This document shows, in pieces, positions 8,883 through 17,589 of a DNA stretch of 64,000 bases. Within the stretch, counting starts at the first letter, position 1; every line of letters starts with the position of its first letter. Below the pieces are notes generated by a model. The model did no database searches. It was not told the DNA's origin and worked only from the letters and a program-made list of their open reading frames with translations. Both the position numbers and the translations under genes were made by a program. The stretch is from Limnobacter sp. SAORIC-580 (GTDB lineage Bacteria; Pseudomonadota; Gammaproteobacteria; Burkholderiales; Burkholderiaceae_B): positions 2,852,001 through 2,916,000 of the forward strand of contig NZ_CP053084.1 in the NCBI RefSeq assembly GCF_013004065.1, in the 5' to 3' direction.

Positions 8883-11228
8883 TTAAGAGTTCACAACCCT
8901 CAAGCGCTCACCTTGTACCGCTGCGCCATGGCTTACATTGGGCACATTGGCACATTCAAAGCCGGGTGCGTAAGTTACCGAGTTGTCACCGAAGAATTCC
9001 TGCGGTGTGAACTCGTCAACCATGATGGCTTCCAGGCTGATGCGGTTGGCACGGTCCAGCAACTTTTTGTCGGCTGCTGTAATAATGCCCTTGGCCAATG
9101 CGGCTTCTGCCATTTCCTGCACAGAACCCTTGTCCACCAGCTTGGAACGGCGCGCCTGAATCACTTTCATTTGCACCACTTCGGCTTCCTGTACGGCCTG
9201 GAAGGCCGCCATCAAACGCTTCACGCCTGTGGTTTGTGCCAGCACTTCATCGCTGTCCATGTCGGCCAGGTTGAACTTGGGCATGTACAAATCACCTGTG
9301 ATACGGCCCAGTTGGGCACCGCTCTTGGTGATTGTTTTGGCCACGGTAGGCACCAAACGATCAAGGCCTGAACCCACCAAGGGGTTTACGCGCAAACTGA
9401 AGTAACCCACGGTGCGCAGCAAGAAGCCCACTGCATTGTTGCCGAAGTTGGCGTAAATGGATTCAAACGCTTTTTGAACTTTCGCCAAGGCGTATTCGCA
9501 AGCGTACTGCACCAGTGGCAAGTCTTCCTTGATTTCACCTTCAGCCACATAGCGGCGAATGGTAGAAATGGCCAACAGCTGCCAACCCAATGCATCGGCA
9601 AAATGACCTGTCAGTTGCTGGCGTGCTTTCAGCTTGCCACCCACGGTAATCAAGGCCATGTCGGTGAGGAATGAGTAGCGTGAAGACGCCCAAGCAAGCT
9701 TGCGCATGTAGGGTGTTACGCCATCAATTTTTGGTGTGCTGGCCAGGTAACCACGAGTCAGCGTTAAGCCAAGCAAGCGGCTGGTGTTCACCACCATGTG
9801 ACCAATCCAGCCTTTCAAGGCGCTGCTGAATGTGGGCAGGTCGTTGGCTTCCAGCGCATTCGCAATTTTGAAAGCGTAAGGGTGGCAACGTACAGCGCCT
9901 TGACCAAAGGTAATCAGCGAACGGGTCATGATGTTCGCGCCTTCAACAGTAATGGCAACCGGGGCTGAACAGTAGCCACGGCCAATGACGTTGTTGGGGC
10001 CTTGCATTACACCGGCACCCGCCATCACGTCCATGGCATTCTTCGCCTGTTCACGTGAAAGCTCGGTGAGGTAGGCTTTCCACACAGCAGAAACAACCGG
10101 GGGCTGCTCATTGTTGTCCAGTGCGCTCACTGCATACACGCGTGCCGCTTCACTGAGGTAAGCCATGGCTGCAATTTCGGCCAGCTTTTCCTGAATGCCT
10201 TCCATTTCAGCAATCGGCATGCCGAACTGTTGGCGAACACGGGCGTATGCGCCTGAAGCAGCCGCTGCTGCACGCACGCCACCCACCGCACCAGCAGGCA
10301 ATGAAACTGCGCGACCACCGGCCAGCTGTTCCATCAACATGCGCCAGCCCTGGCCGGCACATTCAGTACCACCAATAATTTCGTCGGCGTCAATGACTAC
10401 ATCGCGGCCAATAATCGGGCCGTTGTAGAACGCATCACCAATCGGCTGGTGGTGCTTGCCCATTTCCAGACCAGGAATGCCACGGTGAACCAGGCCCACT
10501 GTAATGCCAGGCTCAGCGCCTTTGCCCAACAGGTTATCCGGGTCGTGCAGTTTGAAGGCCAAAGAAATGAGGTTGGCCACAGGTGCCAAAGTGATGTAGC
10601 GCTTGCGAAAGTTCAGTTTGATTTGAACCTTGCCTTCTGCGTTTTTAAACACCACACCACGCGCCAGAATTGAAGCAGCGTCTGAACCTGCAGTGGGTTC
10701 GGTCAAACCGAAACAGGGCAGGTATTCACCAGTGGCCAGGCGTGGCAAGTAATGTTCTTTCTGCGCTTGTGTGCCGTAGTGCTTGATCAATTCGGCTGCG
10801 CCCAAGCTGTTGGGAATCACCACCAAGGTCGACAGCAATGGGCTGTGCGACGTGATCATCGCCATGATGGTTGAAATGGCGTTGGCCGAAAATTCCAGAC
10901 CACCAAACTTTTGGGGAATCAGGAAGGAATAAAAACCGGCAGATGCCAAAAAGTCGACTGCTTTTTTCGGAATGATGCGTGTGGTCGCAATTTCATGCGG
11001 GTCGCACATTTCGCACAGTTGCTGCACTGGGCCGTCGATGAACTCGCGCTCACGCTGGCTCAGTTTTGAATAGGGCTCGGCAAACATTTTTGCAAAGTCG
11101 GGCTTGCCGGAAAAAACCTGGCCGTCGATCCACACCGTGCCTGCTTCAAGCGCCTGGCGCTCGGTCGGCGAAATTTGCGGCATGGCTTTGGCTTTGATCA
11201 AGCCATTCATGATTGCTTTGAATACCAT
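8883..11228 (-). CDS. fadE: Acyl-CoA dehydrogenase, FadE-like
   Basis: 781-aa FAD enzyme of the long FadE type (first, dehydrogenating step of beta-oxidation, delivering electrons to ETF). N-terminal helical domain, central acyl-CoA dehydrogenase core (CFGLTEPTAGSDAASI near residue 165; GAVGGVRAAAAASGAYARVRQQFG later), and a C-terminal extension of about 300 aa as in FadE. The frame can extend to 11273, but AGGAGC is well placed for the ATG at 11228. It is preceded by the fadB-like gene (73 bp) and followed by the structured intergenic element at 8686-8837. Confidence 0.9.
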   Translation of the reverse strand: MVFKAIMNGLIKAKAMPQISPTERQALEAGTVWIDGQVFSGKPDFAKMFAEPYSKLSQREREFIDGPVQQLCEMCDPHEIATTRIIPKKAVDFLASAGFYSFLIPQKFGGLEFSANAISTIMAMITSHSPLLSTLVVIPNSLGAAELIKHYGTQAQKEHYLPRLATGEYLPCFGLTEPTAGSDAASILARGVVFKNAEGKVQIKLNFRKRYITLAPVANLISLAFKLHDPDNLLGKGAEPGITVGLVHRGIPGLEMGKHHQPIGDAFYNGPIIGRDVVIDADEIIGGTECAGQGWRMLMEQLAGGRAVSLPAGAVGGVRAAAAASGAYARVRQQFGMPIAEMEGIQEKLAEIAAMAYLSEAARVYAVSALDNNEQPPVVSAVWKAYLTELSREQAKNAMDVMAGAGVMQGPNNVIGRGYCSAPVAITVEGANIMTRSLITFGQGAVRCHPYAFKIANALEANDLPTFSSALKGWIGHMVVNTSRLLGLTLTRGYLASTPKIDGVTPYMRKLAWASSRYSFLTDMALITVGGKLKARQQLTGHFADALGWQLLAISTIRRYVAEGEIKEDLPLVQYACEYALAKVQKAFESIYANFGNNAVGFLLRTVGYFSLRVNPLVGSGLDRLVPTVAKTITKSGAQLGRITGDLYMPKFNLADMDSDEVLAQTTGVKRLMAAFQAVQEAEVVQMKVIQARRSKLVDKGSVQEMAEAALAKGIITAADKKLLDRANRISLEAIMVDEFTPQEFFGDNSVTYAPGFECANVPNVSHGAAVQGERLRVVNS

Positions 11229-11300
11229 GGTTACTGCTCCTGTTTTCGTCAAACAATGCGGGGCCATCTGCACAAAGCAAACGGCCCCACCGGGTAAAAA

Positions 11301-13445
11301 TTACGCCAGATTGTCTTCCAGCTTTTTGCCTTGTGCGGCCATTTCCACCAGCATGCTGGCGGGCTTGAAACGCTCGCCATACTGGGCAGCCAATTCTTCA
11401 CAACGCTTTACAAACTCGGGCAAGCCCTTGGCGTTGATGAACTGCAACATACCGCCTGTGAATGGCGCGAAGCCCAAACCGAAAATGGAACCGATGTTGC
11501 CATCCGCCACGGAACGCAGCACTTTTTCCTGCAGGCAGCGTGCGGCTTCATTGGCCTGGATATACATGAGACGGTCTTGAATTTCCAGTGAACTTGGCTG
11601 CTCTTTGGCCAGCGGGAATTCTTCGCTCAAACCCTTCCACAAAGTTTTGCCTGCGGGGGTGTAGTCATAGAAGCCCTTGCCGTCTTTCTTGCCGATACGG
11701 CCATGCTTTTCAGCCACAGTAATCAGTGTTTTGTAACCTGGGTGATCGGGGAAAGTTTGGCCCGCGGCTTCCATGTCTTTTTTGGTTTGCTTCATGATCA
11801 GTAAGCTCAAGCTGAGTGACACTTCGTCGTACAAAGCCAAAGGTGGCATGGGCATGCCGGCTTCCAGACCTGCCATTTCGATGGAACGCGGGTGAACACC
11901 CTCGCCCACCATGGCGGCTGCTTCCATCAGGAAGGTGCCAAACACACGGCTGGTGAAGAAGCCGCGACTGTCGTTCACCACAATCGGTGTTTTGCCGATT
12001 TGCTGAACATAGTCAAAGCCCTTGGCCAGTGTTTCATCGTCGGTTTTTGCACCCATGATGATTTCAACCAGCGGCATTTTGTCCACGGGGCTAAAGAAGT
12101 GCAAACCGATGAACTGGTTGGGGCGCTTGGATGCTTCGGCCAAGCCAGTAATTGGCAAGGTCGATGTGTTGGACGCATACACGGCTGTTGCTGGAATAAC
12201 CGCTTCAGCTTTGGCAGTGACATCGGCCTTCACGGCGCGGTCTTCGAACACAGCTTCAATCACCAAATCCGCACCTTCCAATTTGGAGTAGTCGGTGGTG
12301 GCAGTAATCAGGTTCAGCAACGCTTCTTTCTTTTCTGGGGTGCTGCGCTTTTTGGCAATGGCTTTGTCCAGCAGGTTGGTGCTGTAGGCCTTGCCCTTGT
12401 CTGCACCTTCCTGAGTGGCGTCGATCAACACCACCTCAATGCCCACTTTCGCAGACACATAGGCAATGCCCGCACCCATCATGCCTGCACCGAGCACGCC
12501 AATTTTCTTGACCTTGCTTTTCGCAGGTGCGCTTGGGCGGCTCTGGCCTTTTTTGATGCTGTTGAGCTGATACCACAGCGTGTTCATCATGTTCTTGCTT
12601 TCTTGCGACAACACGCAGGCAGCAAAGTAACGGCTTTCCACTTTCAAGCCAGTGTCGATATCGGTGATACCGCCTTCGAACACGCAGCTTGCAATGTGAG
12701 TCAGCGCGGGGTAGTTGCCGAATGCCTTGGCGTTGGCCATGCTCGGTGCAATTGCCCAAATTTGCGCAATGGCTGGGTGCTTGGAATCGCCACCGGGGAA
12801 TTTGAAGCCCTTCACATCCCAAGGCTGCAAGGCCTTGGGGTTGGCGATGGCCCAGGCTTTGGCCTTGGCAATCATTTCCTCAACTGAATCTGCTGTGTCT
12901 TGAATAATGCCCTTCTTCACCGCCTGCTCTACGCGCAGCTCGGTGCCCTGGGTCATCATTTCCAGTGCGCCCTGAATGCCAATCATGCGGGGCAAACGCT
13001 GCGTGCCGCCACCGCCGGGCAACAAGCCCAACTTCACTTCGGGCAAACCGAATTTGGCTTTGGGGTTGTTCAGCGCGATGCGGTGGTTACAAGCCATGGC
13101 CAGTTCAAGGCCTCCACCCAGTGCGGTGCCGTTCAAGGCGCACACAATGGGCTTCTCGCACTTTTCCATGCGACGCAACAGGGTTTTGAAGGCTTCTGCC
13201 AAATCAAAAGCCTGCTGTGGATCGGTGATCTTGTAAACCGTGTCCAGGTCGGCACCGGCCAGAAATTCTGGCTTGCCAGAAGTCAGCACCACACCCTTCA
13301 CAGCCGCATCGGTTTCAATGCGGGTCAGGGCTTCCGCAAACGGGCCCATCAATTCTTCGTTCAATACGTTCATGGAACGGCCGGGCATGTCGAGTGTGAC
13401 TACCGCGATGCCATCCTGACCGAGTTCAAATTTCACTGCACTCAT
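11301..13445 (-). CDS. fadB: Multifunctional 3-hydroxyacyl-CoA dehydrogenase/enoyl-CoA hydratase
   Basis: 714-aa bifunctional beta-oxidation enzyme. Residues 1 to about 190 form a crotonase domain (GTALGGGLELAMACNHRIA, LPEVKLGLLPGGGGTQRLPR). A Rossmann domain follows (GVLGAGMMGAGIAYVSAKVG near residue 305), then the 3-hydroxyacyl-CoA dehydrogenase domains with IGLHFFSPVDKMPLVEII. It carries out hydration and oxidation of enoyl-CoA and works with the thiolase encoded just upstream. AAGGAGA is spaced for the ATG at 13445. The family includes FadB and FadJ; I cannot separate them with certainty. Confidence 0.92.
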   Translation of the reverse strand: MSAVKFELGQDGIAVVTLDMPGRSMNVLNEELMGPFAEALTRIETDAAVKGVVLTSGKPEFLAGADLDTVYKITDPQQAFDLAEAFKTLLRRMEKCEKPIVCALNGTALGGGLELAMACNHRIALNNPKAKFGLPEVKLGLLPGGGGTQRLPRMIGIQGALEMMTQGTELRVEQAVKKGIIQDTADSVEEMIAKAKAWAIANPKALQPWDVKGFKFPGGDSKHPAIAQIWAIAPSMANAKAFGNYPALTHIASCVFEGGITDIDTGLKVESRYFAACVLSQESKNMMNTLWYQLNSIKKGQSRPSAPAKSKVKKIGVLGAGMMGAGIAYVSAKVGIEVVLIDATQEGADKGKAYSTNLLDKAIAKKRSTPEKKEALLNLITATTDYSKLEGADLVIEAVFEDRAVKADVTAKAEAVIPATAVYASNTSTLPITGLAEASKRPNQFIGLHFFSPVDKMPLVEIIMGAKTDDETLAKGFDYVQQIGKTPIVVNDSRGFFTSRVFGTFLMEAAAMVGEGVHPRSIEMAGLEAGMPMPPLALYDEVSLSLSLLIMKQTKKDMEAAGQTFPDHPGYKTLITVAEKHGRIGKKDGKGFYDYTPAGKTLWKGLSEEFPLAKEQPSSLEIQDRLMYIQANEAARCLQEKVLRSVADGNIGSIFGLGFAPFTGGMLQFINAKGLPEFVKRCEELAAQYGERFKPASMLVEMAAQGKKLEDNLA

Positions 13446-13466
13446 TGTTGTTTCTCCTTCGGCCAA

Positions 13467-14672
13467 TTAAATGCGTTCGATGATGGTGGCAATACCCATG
13501 CCGCCGCCCACACACAGTGTGGCCAGGCCCAGGGTTTTGTCTTGCCGCTCAAGTTCATCGAGCAAAGTGCCCAAAATAATTGCGCCAGTTGCGCCCAGTG
13601 GGTGGCCCATGGCGATCGATCCGCCGTTCACGTTCACGCGGTCCAGGCTGATACCCAGGTTGCGTGCGGTTTGCATGGGTACCACAGCGAATGCCTCGTT
13701 GATTTCCCACAAATCGATGTCAGAAGCTTTCAAGCCTGCTTTTTGCAGAGCCTTCAAACAGGCTGGCGTTGGGCCAGTCAACATGATGGTGGGCTCGGAA
13801 CCGATTACTGCGGCAGCGCGAATGCGTGCGCGTGGCTTCAAGCCAGCCTTGCGTCCGGCTTCCTCGCTACCAACCAATACCAAAGCAGCGCCATCTACGA
13901 TGCCGGAAGAATTGCCCGCATGGTGAATGTGGTTGATGCTTTCAACGGTGGTGTACTTGCGCAGGGCGGTTGCGTTGAAACCCATGCTGCCCATCATTGC
14001 AAATGAGGGCTGCAAAGTGGCCAGGCTTTCCACGGTGGCATTGCCACGAATGAATTCGTCGTGGTCGAGCATGATCAAACCATTCAGGTCCTTCACAGGC
14101 ACACGGCTTTTGTTGAAACGGCCTTCGGCTTGGGCCTTGGCAGCACGGCGCTGGCTTTCCACGGCGTACGTGTCTACATCGGTGCGGCTAAAGCCTTCCA
14201 GCGTACCGATCAGGTCGGCAGAAATGCCTTGGGGAATAAAGCCAAGTTTGTCGTTGATGCGGGGGTCCATGAACCAGGCACCGCCATCGCTGCCCATGGT
14301 CCAGCGGCTCATGCTTTCTACGCCACCCGCAACCACCATGTCTTCCAGACCGCTGCCTACCTTGGCTGCTGCCAGGTTCACTGACTCAAGGCCTGAAGCG
14401 CAGAAGCGTGACTGGGTTACACCCGCAACAGTTTCAGCCCAACCTGCATCCAGAACAGCTGTGCGTGCAATGTCAGCGCCCTGCTCGCCCACTGGGGTTA
14501 CACAACCCAGCACCAAGTCATCGACGAGGCTGGTGTCGAGATCATTGCGCTGTTGCAAAGCGGTCAGCAGGTTGTTCAGCAACCAAACTGGTGTGGCCTG
14601 GTGCAGGCTGCCGTCTTTCTTACCTTTGCCCCGTGGGGTTCTTACTGCGTCAAATATCAGTGCCGATGGCAT
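13467..14672 (-). CDS. fadA: Acetyl-CoA C-acyltransferase (thiolase)
   Basis: 401-aa thiolase that cleaves 3-ketoacyl-CoA with CoA in the last step of beta-oxidation. The acylated catalytic Cys sits in QSRFCASGLESVNLAA near residue 90, the second half has NVNGGSIAMGHPLGATGA with its catalytic His, and the C-terminal CVGGGMG contains the second Cys. AGGAGG directly precedes the ATG. It heads the fadA-fadB-fadE-caiB operon; the 21-bp gap to fadB implies one transcript. Two palindromes lie in its upstream region. Confidence 0.93.
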   Translation of the reverse strand: MPSALIFDAVRTPRGKGKKDGSLHQATPVWLLNNLLTALQQRNDLDTSLVDDLVLGCVTPVGEQGADIARTAVLDAGWAETVAGVTQSRFCASGLESVNLAAAKVGSGLEDMVVAGGVESMSRWTMGSDGGAWFMDPRINDKLGFIPQGISADLIGTLEGFSRTDVDTYAVESQRRAAKAQAEGRFNKSRVPVKDLNGLIMLDHDEFIRGNATVESLATLQPSFAMMGSMGFNATALRKYTTVESINHIHHAGNSSGIVDGAALVLVGSEEAGRKAGLKPRARIRAAAVIGSEPTIMLTGPTPACLKALQKAGLKASDIDLWEINEAFAVVPMQTARNLGISLDRVNVNGGSIAMGHPLGATGAIILGTLLDELERQDKTLGLATLCVGGGMGIATIIERI

Positions 14673-14697
14673 CTGTGCCTCCTGGATTTTCTGGATT

Positions 14698-14737
14698 CGG
14701 TAATGAAAATTACCGAAGGTATCGTGAATTCTTCACG
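14698..14737 (-). promoter_or_regulatory. Two operator-like palindromes upstream of the fad operon
   Basis: CGGTAAT (14698-14704) and ATTACCG (14709-14715) form a perfect 7-bp inverted repeat with a GAAA spacer. CGTGAA (14723-14728) and TTCACG (14732-14737) form a second one with a 3-bp spacer. Both sit within 70 bp upstream of the thiolase start, a position expected for a repressor responding to fatty acids or acyl-CoA. The regulator is not known. Confidence 0.45.
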
Positions 14738-14819
14738 GTCCAGAATGGCGATGTGCAAACGCACAATCAACCCAAGAAGTTACTTTAGAGTGTCACCTCT
14801 ATGCATATGGTAATTTGGC

Positions 14820-15254
14820 TTACCGTTTTTCATCCCCTGTGTAGCGGCGCGCTGAATCATGCATGAAAAACCGGTCTTGAATCGGCGGCTGCAAGCCCAA
14901 TTCCTTTACGACGCGCAACAACGGCATGTCGCGAGTCCACAGCGTAGTTCCCGGCGACAACAGCACGGAGGCCAACAGGTGCGTGTCCACATAACCCAAG
15001 CCCTGTGCATGCAATTTGCGCAATTCGATCAGTTCAAGCACCTCGGCTGGCGAAGCAGGCACTGAGGGCTGCAAATCGGCCAGCCAATTCAGAATGCGAT
15101 CACGGTCTTGAAGGTTGGCCAGTGCCATTTCACCCAGCACAAAAGGATGACCCAACACACAGCCCTCGTTCAGCAGGCGAACCAGTTGGGGTTCGGACTG
15201 ATGAAAATGATCCACCCACACGGTGGTGTCGACGAGTACCTTCACAACTGCCAC
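14820..15254 (-). CDS. vapC: PIN-domain toxin, VapC-like
   Basis: 144-aa PIN-domain ribonuclease: VLVDTTVWVDHF at the N-terminus carries the first acidic residue, an LGEMALA segment the second, and GLGYVDTHLLAS plus LWTRDMPL the later ones. VapC toxins cleave structured RNA such as tRNA or rRNA and are neutralised by VapB. The start is probably the GTG at 15254 (a second GTG lies three codons on). It overlaps the antitoxin gene by 13 bp, the normal coupled arrangement of type II pairs. Confidence 0.85.
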   Translation of the reverse strand: MAVVKVLVDTTVWVDHFHQSEPQLVRLLNEGCVLGHPFVLGEMALANLQDRDRILNWLADLQPSVPASPAEVLELIELRKLHAQGLGYVDTHLLASVLLSPGTTLWTRDMPLLRVVKELGLQPPIQDRFFMHDSARRYTGDEKR

Positions 15255-15436
15255 TGCCTGCGAGGAATGTTTTGTAATTCGGGTTGGGTGCCCCCCAACA
15301 AGGCCAGCCTGCGGGCGCTTTCCCGCTGTATCAGTGCGCGCAGGGCTTCGCGCAGCAGTTCATTTCGCTCGCCAAGACCGGAAAGCTGCTGGGCTTTGGT
15401 TAATAATTCATCATCAAGGTTAACGGTTGTTCTCAT
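15242..15436 (-). CDS. vapB: Ribbon-helix-helix antitoxin, VapB-like
   Basis: 64-aa protein opening MRTTVNLDDELLTKAQQLSG, the standard beta-strand and first helix of a VapB ribbon-helix-helix domain, followed by a polar C-terminal tail that would wrap around the toxin. It should repress its own promoter together with VapC. It is encoded immediately before and overlapping vapC. Confidence 0.85.
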   Translation of the reverse strand: MRTTVNLDDELLTKAQQLSGLGERNELLREALRALIQRESARRLALLGGTQPELQNIPRRQWQL

Positions 15437-15534
15437 GGTGTTGGGTGCTTGTGGTTGACCGCACCAACATTAGCACCAGATGATTCGCCTTTTGATTCAC
15501 CCCATTGAACCCCCGGCAAGTGGGTCCGGTCACT

Positions 15535-16161
15535 ATGAACGCAAGCGCAAGCAACAACAAAGTCGATGTGAATGCCAACCCCGCCAACATGCGAAAGGCC
15601 ACGCTGGACCGCATAGAAAATGCAGTGCTGGAGCTGTTTACCAACCATGACTTCAACAGCGTGCCTTTAATTGAGGTGGCCCGCACCGCCAATGTCTCAC
15701 TGCAAACCATTTACAAATACTTTGGCAGCAAGGAACAATTGGTGGCCTATGTGCTGGACGCCACATTGAGCAGGTTGGCCAACCGCATGATCGACCACCT
15801 TGAAGGCATTGAAGACTACCGGGAACGCCTGCGCAAAACCCTGTGGGTGATGCTGGACTACTTTGACAAGCACCCCAAAGTGATATTGCTGTTGACCGTA
15901 TCAATCCCGGCCAGCCGCTACCAGGACTTGCCCGTGTATGAAAGCCCGGAGTTGATGGGGGCTTTTCTGGGCATGCTGAAAGAAGGTCAGCACAAGGGCG
16001 TATTTAACGACACCGTTTCAAGCAAAATGCTGCTGGACGTGTTCATGGGCGTATTCGGGCGCGTGGCTCAAATGCACTTTTTGCGCAAGGAAAGCCACAA
16101 ACTGATTGACCAGTTTGACGACCTGTTTGGAATTTTATGGGGTGCATTGAAAGCGAACTGA
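15535..16161 (+). CDS. TetR-family transcriptional regulator
   Basis: 208-aa regulator. The N-terminal DNA-binding domain is complete: ATLDRIENAVLELFTNHDF, then the helix-turn-helix VPLIEVARTANVSLQTIYKYFGSKEQL. The C-terminal ligand domain is divergent, as usual. A TTG at 15505 opens the frame, but the ATG at 15535 precedes the domain by a sensible 25 residues. It is divergent from vapBC and about 0.9 kb from the fad operon, which is a possible target; this link is inference only. Confidence 0.85.
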   Translation: MNASASNNKVDVNANPANMRKATLDRIENAVLELFTNHDFNSVPLIEVARTANVSLQTIYKYFGSKEQLVAYVLDATLSRLANRMIDHLEGIEDYRERLRKTLWVMLDYFDKHPKVILLLTVSIPASRYQDLPVYESPELMGAFLGMLKEGQHKGVFNDTVSSKMLLDVFMGVFGRVAQMHFLRKESHKLIDQFDDLFGILWGALKAN

Positions 16162-16229
16162 AGGCGAACTGACATGGAACCTTGATCACTGATTGGGCAC
16201 ACAATACAAATCAAGCCACCACAATCTGC

Positions 16230-17489
16230 ATGTCGAGTTCTGTTGAAGGTTTCACTGCCGCGGGCTGGAGTCAGCTTGCTGCGCAGGCTGCAAAAACCAT
16301 GCACACTGATGCGGGTGGCATCGACTTGCCCGCAATTGCACCAAACGGTGCAGCCTGGGCAGCTTTCAAGCAATCTCCCGAATTACGCGCAGCCTACACT
16401 GCGCAACTGAACACCACCATCAAGAATATTCAGCAGTTTGTGGGGCAACACGCAAGTACGGGTGCACAACGGCAAAAAGCAATTGGTAATTTGAATCACT
16501 TTCTTCAAACCCGGGTCAATTGCAATGCCGACAAGCTTTCACCGTTGGTCGTCAACGAAAGCCGGCGCAACCTGAACCTGTTTGCACAACAACTGAACAA
16601 CCCGAACATTCCAGCAGACAAAAAACTGTCTTGCGCACTGGCCTTGGCAGAGGGGCTGGGCGTGTGCAATGAAGGCGAAACGCTGAACATTCTTGAAAAC
16701 ACCAGAGACCTGTGCAGCCAGCAAACAGGCTTGGCCGGGGTGTTGACCCGCGCCAAAAACAACCTTATCGAGCAACACCTTCAACAATTGGTAAGGCATG
16801 AAGACAAGCCACGTTTAAATGACAAACTTGCCCTGCAGCTTGAAATTCACCATATTCAAGCCCTGAAGAATCATGTGGCAGGGCAATGGGGATTGGAAGT
16901 AGTTGAGGACCGGTACGCCACACAGGCTTACCAAAACCAGGCGGGCCCGATGGCTGAAGAATTACTTCGGCAAACCATTACACCCGCCGTGCTGGCCAAT
17001 ACAGTTGCCGAACAAATTGCCCAAACGTTTTGCAACCACACCCACAGTAAATTAAGTACCGGCATCCCGACTGAACAACTGAAAACCGAGCCTTTGCGCC
17101 GGGCCATTCAGGCCGAATTCGGATCGGAAATTGAACTGGAAAACTGCCTTGAATTCAATGCCGACTACACCCAGGTGAAATTAAAGCCATTGGCCGAAAT
17201 TTCACTGCATGTCATTGAAAAATGCCAAGACCTGGGCTTGATAAACCCACATGCCAATCCCGTTGGTGTGCTGAAACAAAGCACCCCCGATCTTCAAGCG
17301 TGCATCAAGCAGGTGGGCTTCCTGCGCGGCGCACCTGCCAACAACCCTGCGCATTCGCCCATGTTGTGTAACTTCTGGGCAGGCTACACAAAAACTGTGG
17401 TGTCCGATTCCGAGAAAAAACGACATCAGAAGGAGAACTCTTCCGCCGACGTGGTCCGCATTCTGAGAAAGCTTGATATCCAGACCTGA
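16230..17489 (+). CDS. Unrecognised soluble protein, 419 aa
   Basis: I do not recognise this family. The protein is predicted to be soluble and mostly helical, Gln/Asn/Leu-rich, with scattered Cys residues and no signal peptide or membrane span. A central stretch (KLSCALALAEGLGVCNEGETLNI interrupted by polar residues) and a long helical region after it are the most ordered-looking parts; the C-terminus is basic and polar. The frame can begin at a TTG at 16182, but that site may be the -35 of a promoter (TTGATC at 16182), so I prefer the ATG at 16230. It stands between the TetR gene and amtB, and its codon use looks like its neighbours. An effector-like or regulatory role is possible but not shown. 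Confidence 0.6.
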   Translation: MSSSVEGFTAAGWSQLAAQAAKTMHTDAGGIDLPAIAPNGAAWAAFKQSPELRAAYTAQLNTTIKNIQQFVGQHASTGAQRQKAIGNLNHFLQTRVNCNADKLSPLVVNESRRNLNLFAQQLNNPNIPADKKLSCALALAEGLGVCNEGETLNILENTRDLCSQQTGLAGVLTRAKNNLIEQHLQQLVRHEDKPRLNDKLALQLEIHHIQALKNHVAGQWGLEVVEDRYATQAYQNQAGPMAEELLRQTITPAVLANTVAEQIAQTFCNHTHSKLSTGIPTEQLKTEPLRRAIQAEFGSEIELENCLEFNADYTQVKLKPLAEISLHVIEKCQDLGLINPHANPVGVLKQSTPDLQACIKQVGFLRGAPANNPAHSPMLCNFWAGYTKTVVSDSEKKRHQKENSSADVVRILRKLDIQT

Positions 17490-17497
17490 TTGAATTC

Positions 17498-17512
17498 GCA
17501 CCAGTACGGTGC
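17498..17512 (+). promoter_or_regulatory. NtrC binding site upstream of amtB
   Basis: GCACCAGTACGGTGC is a perfect match to the NtrC consensus GCACC-N5-GGTGC. It lies about 50 bp upstream of the predicted sigma-54 transcription start and 78 bp from the amtB ATG. Confidence 0.8.
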
Positions 17513-17530
17513 AAAAATTGCCTAAAAAGC

Positions 17531-17546
17531 GGGCATTGTTTTTGCA
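17531..17546 (+). promoter_or_regulatory. Sigma-54 promoter of amtB
   Basis: GGGCATTGTTTTTGCA matches the -24/-12 consensus TGGCAC-N5-TTGCA, with the invariant GG (17532-17533) and GC (17544-17545) exactly 10 bp apart. With the NtrC site just upstream this marks amtB as nitrogen-regulated. Confidence 0.8.
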
Positions 17547-17589
17547 ACTAATGCCCCACTTTTAACCAAAAACCTCAAAATTCACCAAA

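Noticed and set aside
17524..17556. GGGCATT/AATGCCC hairpin before amtB as an intrinsic terminator
   Set aside because: It overlaps a near-perfect -24/-12 promoter; the T-run is short and the promoter reading is better supported.
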